Shown: piece after piece, positions 17,095 through 27,464 of the stretch
Numbering within the stretch: position 1 is the first letter of the stretch
How the letters are laid out: each line of letters begins with the position of its first letter
Assembly: GCA_903862655.1 (NCBI GenBank)
Contig: CAIOZA010000007.1
Span: forward strand, 1-32,891
Origin: an uncultured Ignavibacteria bacterium
Lineage (GTDB): Bacteria > Bacteroidota > Ignavibacteria > Kapaibacteriales > UBA2268
DNA length: 32,891 nucleotides
Reading direction: 5' to 3'
The notes under the pieces: generated by a model
What the model saw: the letters and a program-made list of their open reading frames with translations, nothing else
Told to the model about the DNA's origin: nothing
The model's database searches: none
Translations under genes and position numbers: made by a program

Positions 17095-17718
17095 ATGTTA
17101 AGCGCATTGTTACCCAAAGAGTTTAAATTCTTTGATTTCTTCGAGAGCCATATGGTTATTACCAAAGAAATTTGTGCAGAATTAAAGAACCTCACTCTAC
17201 ATCCCGAAAAATTGGAAGAATCAGCAAAGAAAATATCCAAACTTGAGCATGATGCTGATGATATCATACACATCTGTACTGAAGCATTGCACAAGACATT
17301 TATTACCCCTATCGAAAGAACTGATATTTTTGCATTGATCAAACAGATGGATGATATTGCAGATAACATCAAGACTGCGGTAAGTCGCATGAAACTTTAC
17401 GAGATCAACGACATGCGCGAAGAAGCTGTTCAGATGGCAGATATCCTTATAATTGCGACCAATGAACTTGAAATAGCTATCAAAGGTTTAAGGAATATGA
17501 AAAAGCCTGATATTATTAAAGAAAAATGTAATGCCATTCACAAGCTTGAACACGATGCGGATGATATTCTTAGAAATTCAATTTCAAGATTATTCAAAGA
17601 GAACGATACTATCCTGATTATCAAATGGAAAGAAGTATTTGAACGCCTCGAAAAGGCAGTGGACAGATGCGAAGGACTAGCGAATGTTATAGAAGGTATT
17701 TTGATCGATAACGCATAA
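17095..17718 (+). CDS. DUF47 (PhoU-like) phosphate transport regulator
   Basis: This 207-residue all-helical protein belongs to the DUF47/PhoU-related family, which is regularly encoded beside PiT transporters. The family pattern is visible twice: ISKLEHDADDIIH (about 48-60) and IHKLEHDADDILR (about 150-162). These are two halves of a duplicated helical bundle whose acidic residues bind metal in PhoU relatives. ITPIERTDIFALIKQMDDIADNI (about 72-94) is also typical. GGAG at 17083-17086 supports the start. The PiT gene follows after 36 bases. The role is inferred to be tuning of phosphate uptake. Confidence 0.92.
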   Translation: MLSALLPKEFKFFDFFESHMVITKEICAELKNLTLHPEKLEESAKKISKLEHDADDIIHICTEALHKTFITPIERTDIFALIKQMDDIADNIKTAVSRMKLYEINDMREEAVQMADILIIATNELEIAIKGLRNMKKPDIIKEKCNAIHKLEHDADDILRNSISRLFKENDTILIIKWKEVFERLEKAVDRCEGLANVIEGILIDNA

Positions 17719-17754
17719 TTACTATCTTTTCTAATGAGAAACAACAGGTGATAA

Positions 17755-18777
17755 ATGGATTCAATAATGATAGTTGTGGTGATTACAGTAGCAGTAGCAT
17801 TAATATTTGATATAATTAACGGATTTCATGATGCCGCCAATTCCATAGCAACAATTGTCTCAACTAGAGTGCTTTCTCCAAAGATGGCAGTTTTATGGGC
17901 AGCTTTTTTTAATTTTGCTGCCATGTTTGTTTTTGCCCCAAAGGTAGCAGATACAATTTCTAAAATAGTTAAAATTAATCCTGCTGATCCGGTGTTTGTT
18001 TATGTTGTAATGGCTGGGTTATTGGGTGCTATTGTCTGGGATTTAATTACCTGGTGGTGGGGGTTACCAACAAGTTCCTCTCACGCTTTGATAGGTGGGT
18101 TTGCAGGCGCAGGTATTGCTTATGCTGGTTTAGATGTGATAAGATGGCATAAACTTTCTGAAGCAATGTTGTTCATACCTCTTGCTCCGCTTTTGGGTTT
18201 TGCTTTGGCTTTTGGGTTTATGATTGCTGTCTATTGGATCGTTCGTAAGTGGATTCCCATGAAGGTTGATTCAGTTTTCAGAAAGGGTCAATTATTCTCA
18301 GCAGCTTTATATTCACTTGGGCATGGTGGAAATGATGCCCAAAAGACAATGGGTATTATTGTAGCAATTCTGATAGCCGCAGGTTTAGCACCAACAACTA
18401 TGAAGCTCTCATTTCTTCATTGGGATACTCTTTGGATTATATTGGCTTGTCATCTTGCAATGGGTATCGGTACTGCTCTTGGTGGTTGGAAAATTGTTAA
18501 AACAATGGGTATGAAGCTTACAAAACTGAGACCGATCCACGGTTTTTGTGCAGAAACTGCCGGTGCAGTAACTCTGTTTATGGCGACGAATATGGGTATT
18601 CCTGTTTCCACAACACATACAATAGCCGGTGCTATTGTAGGTGTTGGAAGTACATCCAATCTTTCTGGAATTAAATGGCAAGTAGCCGCAAGAATTGTTA
18701 TGGCATGGATTGTAACTATTCCAATGTCTGCTTTAGTTGGTGCAGTATGCTTTTATATCTTTAAACTCTTTTTATAA
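17755..18777 (+). CDS. Low-affinity inorganic phosphate transporter, PiT family
   Basis: This 340-residue inner-membrane permease imports phosphate, usually as a metal-phosphate complex with protons. Both inverted PiT repeats are visible: GFHDAANSIATIVSTRVLSP near residues 23-42 and GAVTLFMATNMGIPVSTTHT near 275-295, with about ten membrane helices between and around them. WGLPTSSSHALIGG (about 102-115) and GHGGNDAQKTMG (about 187-198) are further family motifs. An AGGTGA ribosome-binding site precedes the ATG. It follows the DUF47 gene, a common pairing, and ends 11 bases from the convergent pseudouridine synthase gene. Confidence 0.95.
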   Translation: MDSIMIVVVITVAVALIFDIINGFHDAANSIATIVSTRVLSPKMAVLWAAFFNFAAMFVFAPKVADTISKIVKINPADPVFVYVVMAGLLGAIVWDLITWWWGLPTSSSHALIGGFAGAGIAYAGLDVIRWHKLSEAMLFIPLAPLLGFALAFGFMIAVYWIVRKWIPMKVDSVFRKGQLFSAALYSLGHGGNDAQKTMGIIVAILIAAGLAPTTMKLSFLHWDTLWIILACHLAMGIGTALGGWKIVKTMGMKLTKLRPIHGFCAETAGAVTLFMATNMGIPVSTTHTIAGAIVGVGSTSNLSGIKWQVAARIVMAWIVTIPMSALVGAVCFYIFKLFL

Positions 18778-18788
18778 TGAGTAAAATA

Positions 18789-19394
18789 TTATAATTTTGA
18801 TTCTATATTTAAAAGCCGATAAATAGTATTTTTTGAGATTTGCGTAATATCGCCTGGAGCCATATCTTTCAAATCAATATCTCCAATTGAAATTCTAATG
18901 AGCCGCAAGACTGGGAAACCAACTTTTGCGGCCATTTTTCTAGCCTGTCTGTTTTTACCTTCTGTTAACCTTAGTTTAATCCAACTAGTCGGGATATTCT
19001 CTCTGATTCGAATTGGGATCGACCTCGGAGCAACTAGGGGATCAGTTTGCAATTTTTCAACATCAGAAGGTAAGGTTTGATAGATTTCACCATTAATATT
19101 GATTTCAACCCCTTGTTCAAGCAATTCAATGGATGAATCTGTTATGCTCCCTTCAAGCTGCAATAGGTAAGTCCGCTTATGACCTTGAGAAGGATCTAAA
19201 ATCATTGTCTTTAATTCGTTATCATTTGTCAGAATCAGCAGACCTTCGCTATCGTAATCCAGTCTTCCAACAGGATAGACATCATCCTTAAGTTTTAGCA
19301 AATCTCCTAGTGTAGTTTTGCCATCTACTGAAGAGAATTGTGTCATTACATTGAATGGTTTGAAATAAATATAATATAAATTGGATCTTGCCAT
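18789..19394 (-). CDS. rluE: 23S rRNA pseudouridine synthase, RluE type
   Basis: The enzyme isomerises a uridine in 23S rRNA (position 2457 in E. coli for RluE). The 201-residue product lacks an S4 domain, as RluE does. YYIYFKPFNVMTQFS opens the catalytic domain. The catalytic Asp46 is in GRLDYDSEGLLILTN. The later block IPTSWIKLRLTEGKNRQARK with VGFPVLRLIR matches RluE more closely than RsuA or RluB. It stands alone on the minus strand; its promoter region overlaps the mdh terminator side. Confidence 0.88.
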   Translation of the reverse strand: MARSNLYYIYFKPFNVMTQFSSVDGKTTLGDLLKLKDDVYPVGRLDYDSEGLLILTNDNELKTMILDPSQGHKRTYLLQLEGSITDSSIELLEQGVEININGEIYQTLPSDVEKLQTDPLVAPRSIPIRIRENIPTSWIKLRLTEGKNRQARKMAAKVGFPVLRLIRISIGDIDLKDMAPGDITQISKNTIYRLLNIESKL

Positions 19395-19415
19395 ATCGGA
19401 TTCATGTGTAAAATG

Positions 19416-19457
19416 AAAAAGTCCGGGAAAGTAGTTACATCAACCGACCCGGACTTT
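19416..19457 (-). terminator. Terminator after mdh
   Basis: A perfect 10-bp stem, AAAGTCCGGG (19418-19427) with CCCGGACTTT (19448-19457), closes a 20-base loop. On the minus strand it ends in a T run, 3' of mdh and just before the rluE start. Confidence 0.85.
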
Positions 19458-19473
19458 CGAAATAAAAAGATAA

Positions 19474-20445
<972 letters not shown>

Positions 20446-20452
20446 TTACAAT

Positions 20453-20809
20453 TCATTTTCTATTCGGATAAACGCTTTCAGTCAGTAATTTTATGTGGTT
20501 TACATATTCAAGCCTGGATACTTTTTTGAGTGTTTCTGAGCTGCCTTTAGCCTTGATTGTCAAACCGTCTGCTTCGAGAACATTTAATTCATATTTTTCA
20601 AATTTTAATTTAATCTCATTATTGTAAATCGTTGCTAATGTAATCTGGACAATTAATATCTGATTCATACCAGCCTTGTCAGAATGAGAAATTGCTTCCT
20701 TCAAAGAAGAATCAAACTTATCTTCTGAGCTTTTCTTGCAATCGCAAGTACAAGAAACGATAATCGACACAAGAACAAGAAATAACAAAGTTGAAAATGA
20801 CGTTCTCAC
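20453..20809 (-). CDS. Small hypothetical lipoprotein
   Basis: The 118-residue product starts at GTG and has a hydrophobic leader ending in the lipobox IVSC with Cys20. The mature N-terminus has clustered cysteines (CTCDCKKSS). The remaining 90 residues are mixed helix/strand with no family I recognise. It lies between gltA and mdh on the same strand, 43 bases before mdh, but a strong terminator separates it from gltA, so it is more likely co-transcribed with mdh. There is no sign of a metabolic role. The GTG start is the only one that retains the leader. Confidence 0.65.
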   Translation of the reverse strand: MRTSFSTLLFLVLVSIIVSCTCDCKKSSEDKFDSSLKEAISHSDKAGMNQILIVQITLATIYNNEIKLKFEKYELNVLEADGLTIKAKGSSETLKKVSRLEYVNHIKLLTESVYPNRK

Positions 20810-20843
20810 AATAATCCGAAAGATAAAATTAAAAAAAAGAATT

Positions 20844-20875
20844 TAAAAAAATAGGGCTCCTCAAAAGGAGCCCTT
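20844..20875 (-). terminator. Strong terminator after citrate synthase
   Basis: GGGCTCCT (20854-20861) and AGGAGCCC (20866-20873) form a perfect 8-bp stem with a 4-base loop. On the minus strand a run of seven T follows. Confidence 0.9.
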
Positions 20876-20888
20876 GAAAAGCATATAA

Positions 20889-22166
20889 TTAAGCACCAAC
20901 TAATTTCTTGTATTCTGAAATTGGTAAAGATTTTGGTCTTGTTATAGGATAACCCATAGCGCGTGAAACTACGGCCTGAGCACATACACCAAGAGCTCTT
21001 GAAATGCTGAAAAGTACAGTATAATAACTGAATTCTTCTAATCCATAGTGATACAGAAGTGCTCCGGAGCCAGCATCAACATTTGGCCAAGGATCTTTGA
21101 TCTTCTGAACTTTACTCAATACTTTAGGAACAACGTCAAATACTCTTGCGACTGTCTGGAATACTGGATCTTCGGCCATATATTCTTTGCCAAAAGCTAG
21201 GAATGCATCAAATCTTGGATCTGTAATTCTAAGAACAGCGTGGCCATAACCTGGTACAACTTTACCTGATGCAAGTGTATCCTCAGCAAATTTTTCTAAT
21301 TGTTCCTCTGTAGGAGCACCATTGAATAATTTCATTGTCTGGAGAACCCAGTCAAGGCATTCCTGATTTGCAAGACCATGAAGAGGACCTGCAAGTCCAT
21401 TCAAACCTCCAGAGAGTGAATAATAAAGATCGGATAATGCTGAATTAATTGTTGCAGCGGCATAAGCTGAAACGTTTCCACCTTCGTGATCACTATGAAG
21501 ATTGAGATATAATCTCATTAATTTAGTGAATTCTTCGTTTTTATCAGGTAGACCAAGCATGTGAACATAGTTCTTTGACCAGTCTGCATTTTTGTTGGTT
21601 TCAATACGTGGACCTTTGCCGAAGCGTTTTCTGTAAACCCATGCTCCGATTGCCGGTAACTTTGCTACTATCTGGATCATATCGTCATAAGTTGCTGACC
21701 AATATTCATCTTTCTTCATGCCTTCGCTGTATCTTTTAGCAAAAACCGATTCTTTTTGCATAACAAGAACTGCAGTATTAAACATAGCCATTGGATGAGA
21801 ATCAGCAGGCATAGCATCGAGTACGTCCCATACATATTGTGGAACATCTTCAGCTGCTTTGATTTCATCTTGTAAATCTTTTAATTCCTCGGCTGAAGGA
21901 AGCACTCCGGTTAACAATAAGAACAGAATTTCTTCTGGCCATTTATCTGTAATATTTTTTAACTCTATTCCGCGAATGATAAGACCTTTATCAGGTGGAA
22001 CTTCTGATGTGTCGCAAACTAATCCTTTAACACCGCGCATTCCGCCATAAGCCTGAGCTAGAGTTACTTCTGAAACTTTTTTGTCGCCATAAGCCTTGAC
22101 AAATTCAGCAATTTCAGCCTTTTGTTTTGGGAAAATTTCTGCTAATTTCTCTTTGAGCATTGACAT
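20889..22166 (-). CDS. gltA: Citrate synthase, eukaryotic (mitochondrial-like) type
   Basis: The enzyme condenses oxaloacetate and acetyl-CoA to citrate. The 425 residues align by eye with mitochondrial citrate synthase rather than the E. coli hexameric type. Matching blocks are LHSDHEGGNVSA (223-234), NGLAGPLHGLANQE (256-269), VPGYGHAVLRITDPR (304-318) and PWPNVDAGSG (359-368). The catalytic triad is His263, His309 and Asp364. One change stands out: mitochondrial enzymes have NVDAHSG where this has NVDAGSG. A bacterial branch with eukaryote-like sequence is known from Geobacter. The gene has its own terminator; the 272-base region upstream, shared with the divergent FG-GAP gene, is AT-rich with no other feature seen. 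Confidence 0.95.
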   Translation of the reverse strand: MSMLKEKLAEIFPKQKAEIAEFVKAYGDKKVSEVTLAQAYGGMRGVKGLVCDTSEVPPDKGLIIRGIELKNITDKWPEEILFLLLTGVLPSAEELKDLQDEIKAAEDVPQYVWDVLDAMPADSHPMAMFNTAVLVMQKESVFAKRYSEGMKKDEYWSATYDDMIQIVAKLPAIGAWVYRKRFGKGPRIETNKNADWSKNYVHMLGLPDKNEEFTKLMRLYLNLHSDHEGGNVSAYAAATINSALSDLYYSLSGGLNGLAGPLHGLANQECLDWVLQTMKLFNGAPTEEQLEKFAEDTLASGKVVPGYGHAVLRITDPRFDAFLAFGKEYMAEDPVFQTVARVFDVVPKVLSKVQKIKDPWPNVDAGSGALLYHYGLEEFSYYTVLFSISRALGVCAQAVVSRAMGYPITRPKSLPISEYKKLVGA

Positions 22167-22438
22167 AATAATAACCTTTCTGTTGGTTTTATTTGATGTG
22201 AATAATAGAACATAAATTGTATAACAATAAAATTAGATTTTATTACATTATATAATAAGACTTTATAACTTAAAAAAAATTCTCTTATTTAGCAAATAGT
22301 TTATTAAAAAAAAACAAAAAAGCTAAATAAATCATCAGATTTAAATTTTTAGTTAATTATTCAGTAAAGAAATTTTTTATTCTCTGATTAATATGATAAA
22401 TTTAAGTTTATTTTTTTACAAATAATAAAGAGTAGAAT

Positions 22439-25400
22439 ATGAGAATATTTACTCCCTCCAAAGCATCCGGATGGCTGATATTAACTTTATTTCTTTTATT
22501 GAGAATACCTTGTCAATCACAGATCAGTCAATGGCTGACCGACATTTCGCCATCAATTAATCTTGATTCCGCATTTGGAGCTAGGATCTCAATTGTTGAT
22601 ATTAATAATGATAATTTCCCTGATTTACTTTGGGGTACAGGCAATGCGGGTAAAAATCAGTTCCATTTATATCTTAATACACCTAATCCTGACATTTCAA
22701 GCTCAATAAAGAGAATTTATAAGGATATTACTGAAGAAAGTGGTATAAACGTTAACAGAGATCCAAATAAAAAGGGTAGAGTAGTTGATGTTGCGGCTAT
22801 GGCTGATGTAAACAATGATGGCTATGTTGATCTGGTGACTTCAATTTATTATCACAGATTAGAATATTATAAGGATTCACTTGACCCAGGTGACAGATCA
22901 GAAGTACTCCTCAATGATGGAACTGGACATTTTACTTTAGTGCAAAACAGTGGATTAAACACCATAAATGTTATTAATTCATATCCAGCAGGCTTAATTA
23001 ATGCAACTGGCATGTGCTTTTTGGATTATGATTATGATGGTAAGATAGATATATATATACCAACCTGGTATGGTGACAGAGCCAATGGTATAGGCATGCC
23101 TGATGTTTTGTTAAAAGGAAATGGGGATGGTACTTTTACTCAGGTAAAGTTGCCAATAATTGAACAAAATTTTTATCCGATGTATGGTGCTAACGTCACT
23201 GATTGGGATAATGATGGCTGGCAGGATGTTCTGACTTCTCCGTATTGCAACTCAAGAGGCAATTTATTCAGAAATATGCATGACGGAACTTTTCAGGATT
23301 ATGCTGTTCAAGCAAATTATAACGCACAGGATAAGACAGGAGATAATGGTCAGGCTCTCTGCCAATGGGAAGCACAGCCCGGTGATTATGATAATGACGG
23401 AAACATGGATATACTTCAGGTTCTAGTTCATGGTGGATTAGATCAGGGTGAAGGAAGAACTCATGTTTCACATAATAACGGACCGGACAGCGGTTTCAAA
23501 TTCACTCCAATGCTTGATATGCTCAAAAGAGATGAACCCACAAATTCTCATTTAGGCGATCAGGGAGGTCAATGGATCGACATAGATTCTGATGGTAACT
23601 TAGATGTCGCTATTGGGCAAATGGCTTATCCACAGGCAAATACTCAGGGTCAGGAGCGATTGTATATACTACAAAGAAATGGAGATATCTTTAAAGATAT
23701 CTCAAAAGATTTAGGAATTTTCAATACCATTAAGGAAGCACATTCTATGGAGCCACTCGATTTCGATCTGGATGGTGACCAGGACTTATTGGTTAGCCAT
23801 CAGAAGCGGGATACAACATACCGAGATACAGTAATTGATGGAAAAACACAGAAAATCGCTATTCCTAATGCATATATGAGAATAAGGCTACTTCATAATA
23901 ATCGTCAATCATCATTAGAAAATAGGGAGAATAAATGGCTTTCTGTTAAACTAGATCCTCCAGCCGGATGTAACAGAAGTTCTATTGGTTCAAGAATTAT
24001 CGTTTATTCAGGAACTAAAAAGTATATGCAGGAAGTTCAGGCTGGGCTTGGGCATTTCGCAGGCCAGCAGCAATTTATACGTTTTTTCGGTTTGGGTAAA
24101 ATAGATAAAATTGATTCGGTTACAGTAAGATGGCCCCGAAAGGATTTGAAAGTTACAACTTTAAAGCAAGTACCTTTCAATACAATAATATATGTTGATA
24201 CTACCGGAATCAAGGGTTTAATAAGTCCTACAACCTCGAAGAAAGCAGTGATTGCAATGTACCCACAGGAGCTGAAATTCGACACTGTTCGTGTTGGTAC
24301 TTCAAAAGAAATGAAATTCAAAATTTATAATTATGGAGATACAACTTTAAATGTATCGTCAATTGGGAGTGGTTCTGCCTTTACGATAACAAGTCCTTCA
24401 TTGCCCATAAATGTTGAACCTGGTGAGAATAACTCAAAAGAGATTACAATGAAATTCACACCTTTAGTAAGAAAGGATTATTCGTCGCCTTGTTCCATTT
24501 TATCTAATGCTTACAATTATCCTGTTCTTTTTCAACCGATAGCTAAGACTACAGCATTCGGTTTTATTGAACAACCTATGATAAGTGTGACAAAAAGTAT
24601 TGATTTTGACACAGTGTATTCGGACACATCAAAGGTATTGGATGCTGAGATAGAGAATACAGGTGAATTGCCATTGCATATTACAACAATCATTATGGCT
24701 ATTTTTAATGGACAGTTTACATTTGCACCAAATATTGGACCGACGACCATTCAAGCTGGACAAAAGCTTATTATCCCAATAAAATTTGAATCGGCATTTG
24801 AAGGTAAGTTTGTAAATAGCATTTCTATCATCAGTGATGGTTACAATGAACAAACATCCAATATTGATTTAATTGGATACTCTGAAATCCGCAAACCAAG
24901 AATAGCAATGACACCAACAATGATTCTTTTCGGAAATGTTGATATTGGGAAGAATAGTGAAAAGTCAATACAATTACGGAATGATGGAACAGGAACTTTG
25001 ATAATTGACAGGTTAACTTTTGAGAATGCATTTGAAAATATATATACTTTCAAGGATTTTAGTCTGCCATTCAGTATTCCGGCTAAAGGTTCCGCCAAAA
25101 TAAATATTGAGTTCAAACCGATTACTATTATGTCTTACAAAACAAATGTTTTCGTCCACTCCAATTCTTTTACTGATTCAACATTTAAATTAACATTTAC
25201 TGGTAGTGGACGCGAACCAAATTCTGTTAATGATGATGATTTCACAAATGGTTATCTCATAGGCATAGCTCCAAACCCTGCAAGTGATAATGTTGTGATA
25301 ATGATGAAGAATCAAAGTGGCAGATATTCAATTCAAATTATTGATCTATTAGGAAATACACTATTGAAATTAGTTGATGGACAATTACCAGACGGAGAAA

Positions 25401-25504
25401 ATAGATATATTTTTGAATCAGCAAAATATGGGAACGGTATTTACTTCTTATCGGTTCAAAATAGTTACGGAAGAAAGATTTATCCAATTGTAATTACGAA
25501 ATAG
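22439..25504 (+). CDS. Secreted FG-GAP/ASPIC protein with ASH repeats and T9SS sorting domain
   Basis: The 1021-residue product has a signal peptide (about 1-28). Seven acidic DxDxDG-type calcium-binding motifs of an FG-GAP/VCBS propeller lie near residues 54, 123, 196, 255, 317, 381 and 441 (e.g. DVNNDGYVD, DWDNDGWQD). An ASPIC/UnbV-like domain at about 515-590 includes SVTVRWPRKD. Three immunoglobulin-like ASH/choice-of-anchor repeats begin near 604, 715 and 825, each opening with I-x-M/V-x-P/K and F-x-x-V. The C-terminal 75 residues (APNPASDN to the end) are a type IX secretion type A sorting domain. The protein is thus exported through T9SS to the surface or medium, likely for adhesion or carbohydrate/protein binding. 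A lipoprotein gene follows after 7 bases. Confidence 0.92.
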   Translation: MRIFTPSKASGWLILTLFLLLRIPCQSQISQWLTDISPSINLDSAFGARISIVDINNDNFPDLLWGTGNAGKNQFHLYLNTPNPDISSSIKRIYKDITEESGINVNRDPNKKGRVVDVAAMADVNNDGYVDLVTSIYYHRLEYYKDSLDPGDRSEVLLNDGTGHFTLVQNSGLNTINVINSYPAGLINATGMCFLDYDYDGKIDIYIPTWYGDRANGIGMPDVLLKGNGDGTFTQVKLPIIEQNFYPMYGANVTDWDNDGWQDVLTSPYCNSRGNLFRNMHDGTFQDYAVQANYNAQDKTGDNGQALCQWEAQPGDYDNDGNMDILQVLVHGGLDQGEGRTHVSHNNGPDSGFKFTPMLDMLKRDEPTNSHLGDQGGQWIDIDSDGNLDVAIGQMAYPQANTQGQERLYILQRNGDIFKDISKDLGIFNTIKEAHSMEPLDFDLDGDQDLLVSHQKRDTTYRDTVIDGKTQKIAIPNAYMRIRLLHNNRQSSLENRENKWLSVKLDPPAGCNRSSIGSRIIVYSGTKKYMQEVQAGLGHFAGQQQFIRFFGLGKIDKIDSVTVRWPRKDLKVTTLKQVPFNTIIYVDTTGIKGLISPTTSKKAVIAMYPQELKFDTVRVGTSKEMKFKIYNYGDTTLNVSSIGSGSAFTITSPSLPINVEPGENNSKEITMKFTPLVRKDYSSPCSILSNAYNYPVLFQPIAKTTAFGFIEQPMISVTKSIDFDTVYSDTSKVLDAEIENTGELPLHITTIIMAIFNGQFTFAPNIGPTTIQAGQKLIIPIKFESAFEGKFVNSISIISDGYNEQTSNIDLIGYSEIRKPRIAMTPTMILFGNVDIGKNSEKSIQLRNDGTGTLIIDRLTFENAFENIYTFKDFSLPFSIPAKGSAKINIEFKPITIMSYKTNVFVHSNSFTDSTFKLTFTGSGREPNSVNDDDFTNGYLIGIAPNPASDNVVIMMKNQSGRYSIQIIDLLGNTLLKLVDGQLPDGENRYIFESAKYGNGIYFLSVQNSYGRKIYPIVITK

Positions 25505-25511
25505 AAATTTA

Positions 25512-26336
25512 ATGAGAAGTCTTCTAATAGTTGCTTTAATAGTTATAAAATTACTAACAGCTTGCACATCAGTAAAGAAGGAAGTTCAGGCGAATCAACT
25601 GCCTCCTTTCAAGCCGAATTTTTATGCTATTGATTGGAGGGATTCATTGCAAATTATAGTGAATTACAATGATATTGGAGCAAACAAAAACAAACTGGAA
25701 TTTATAAATTCCATTAAAAGCATAACTGTAAATTTGAAAAATGTTAATAAAAAAATCATCAAGAGTTTTATACTTCCCAAAATGATAATGAAGCAAACAA
25801 CAGTAAATTCAAAGATAACTACAACTCTCTTAGCTCAAGGGTTTTATATTCCTAATCAAAGAGTAAATATTGATCCAGCTACAGTTGAATTGCAAATATT
25901 TATGGATAGTACAGTTTATACTTTACTTCGTCCTTTTAAAGAATTAGTTAGTAACTTTAATTTCGACAATAGGAATGCAATGAATTTGTTGCCAATGGTT
26001 GAAAAGCTTGATTCTGTTAACTATTTTATCGGAATGATAGCTCTCAGAAAATCAATGCCTGGCAAAGAATACCTGTCCTCTTCAGAGGATTTTAGGGCTG
26101 AGCTTTTCGGTCCGAAGGGCAATCTAATCTGGAATACTAACTACAAGCAAAATTATATGCAGGCGAAACAGCCTGTGAAGCCTCTTAACATTGGTGATTA
26201 TTATTTGTATTCTACTATATGGAATGGAAAAAATAATAACGATGTGAAGATATCAGATGGAGAGTTTTCATTGAAACTGACCATTCCGGCTCAACCAAAA
26301 CCGTATTTTGTAACATTAAATCTGAAAACGGAATAA
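25512..26336 (+). CDS. Hypothetical lipoprotein
   Basis: The 274-residue product has a leader ending in the lipobox LTAC with Cys18. The body contains beta-rich segments, including a C-terminal part (KPLNIGDYYLYSTIWNG, later FSLKLTIP) that resembles an immunoglobulin-like strand pattern. No domain is recognised. It starts 7 bases after the FG-GAP gene and ends 3 bases before ribD, so it is probably in the same transcript. An accessory role for the secreted protein upstream is possible but unsupported beyond position. Confidence 0.8.
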   Translation: MRSLLIVALIVIKLLTACTSVKKEVQANQLPPFKPNFYAIDWRDSLQIIVNYNDIGANKNKLEFINSIKSITVNLKNVNKKIIKSFILPKMIMKQTTVNSKITTTLLAQGFYIPNQRVNIDPATVELQIFMDSTVYTLLRPFKELVSNFNFDNRNAMNLLPMVEKLDSVNYFIGMIALRKSMPGKEYLSSSEDFRAELFGPKGNLIWNTNYKQNYMQAKQPVKPLNIGDYYLYSTIWNGKNNNDVKISDGEFSLKLTIPAQPKPYFVTLNLKTE

Positions 26337-26339
26337 TAA

Positions 26340-27446
26340 ATGAAAGACTATAGTAATTGGATGTTTTTGGCTATTGAACAGGCTAAGCACGGCATTGGCA
26401 AGGTAAGCCCCAATCCACTCGTAGGTGCTGTTATTTTAAAAAATGATGAATTAGTAGCTAGCGGCTATCATAGAAAATATGGGGATAAGCATGCTGAAAT
26501 TTGTGCTATAGAATCTGCTATTGAATCCGGGGTTGACCTCGAAGGATGCACCATGGTAGTCAATCTTGAGCCGTGTTCGCATGAAGGCAAACAGCCACCT
26601 TGTGCTCCGGCTTTGATTGAAGCAAAGTTTTCTAAAGTTGTAATCGGGATGGAAGATCCCAATCCTATGGTGGCTGGCCAAGGTATTCAGCTGTTGAACG
26701 ATGCCGGTTTAGATACAGTCTGCGGAGTACTCGAATACGACTGTCAGTGGCTCAACCGCTTTTTCTCAAAGCATATAACTGAGGGAATTCCTTATATTGT
26801 CATCAAACATGCTCAAACTATTAATGGAGAAATTGCCGATTTTAATGGCAAATCTCAATGGATTAGTTCTGAAGAAAGTCTTAAAAATGTACATAAATTA
26901 AGAGCAGAAATCGATGCTGTGGGTATTGGAAAAGGCACAGCATTAATTGACAATCCAACATTGACTGTAAGACTTGTTGAAGGTAGAAATCCTTACCGCA
27001 TACTGTTTGACACAAATCTAACAACACCACTTGACTTTAACTTATTTAAAGATGATGAAAGATTGCGTACAATTGTTCTCTGCGGTGGTCAGGGAATGAA
27101 TGCCAGAAAATTAGAAATATTAAAGACTGCTGGTATCATTATTGAAGATTGCCCATTGAATGATGAATATAGAATTGATATAAAAGAAGCTCTGAAGCTA
27201 ATATACAAAAAACACAATATTGGATCAATTCTAATCGAAGGCGGGAATAATCTGCTTAACACCTTTCTTAAAGAAAAAATTGCTGACGAGTACCACACTT
27301 TCATAGCTCCATTACTTCTAGCTGAAGGCATCAATGCTTATCAGGGAGAATACGTGACGAAATCGCTGAATGATGCATTGAAACTAAAGTTCAGAAGTGT
27401 AACTAAGTCAGGAGATGATATTTATATCATTTCATTAAAACAATAA
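26340..27446 (+). CDS. ribD: Bifunctional riboflavin biosynthesis deaminase/reductase
   Basis: RibD carries out two successive steps of riboflavin synthesis in the cytoplasm: deamination of the pyrimidine and NADPH-dependent reduction of the ribose side chain. The 368 residues are normal for the fusion. The N-terminal deaminase has zinc ligands His51 (HAEICAI, with Glu53 catalytic), Cys79 (LEPCSHEGKQPPC) and Cys88. The C-terminal reductase half has SQWISSEES and the late block SILIEGGNNLLNTFL. No other rib gene is adjacent. It is only 3 bases behind the lipoprotein gene, an odd operon partner, and convergent with the exported-protein gene 18 bases away. Confidence 0.96.
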   Translation: MKDYSNWMFLAIEQAKHGIGKVSPNPLVGAVILKNDELVASGYHRKYGDKHAEICAIESAIESGVDLEGCTMVVNLEPCSHEGKQPPCAPALIEAKFSKVVIGMEDPNPMVAGQGIQLLNDAGLDTVCGVLEYDCQWLNRFFSKHITEGIPYIVIKHAQTINGEIADFNGKSQWISSEESLKNVHKLRAEIDAVGIGKGTALIDNPTLTVRLVEGRNPYRILFDTNLTTPLDFNLFKDDERLRTIVLCGGQGMNARKLEILKTAGIIIEDCPLNDEYRIDIKEALKLIYKKHNIGSILIEGGNNLLNTFLKEKIADEYHTFIAPLLLAEGINAYQGEYVTKSLNDALKLKFRSVTKSGDDIYIISLKQ

Positions 27447-27464
27447 GATACCAAGTGCTTTTAG

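Noticed and set aside
18773-18793. TTATAAT/ATTATAA inverted repeat between the convergent PiT and rluE genes as terminator
   Set aside because: The stem is only A-T pairs and no T run follows, so it is too weak to call.
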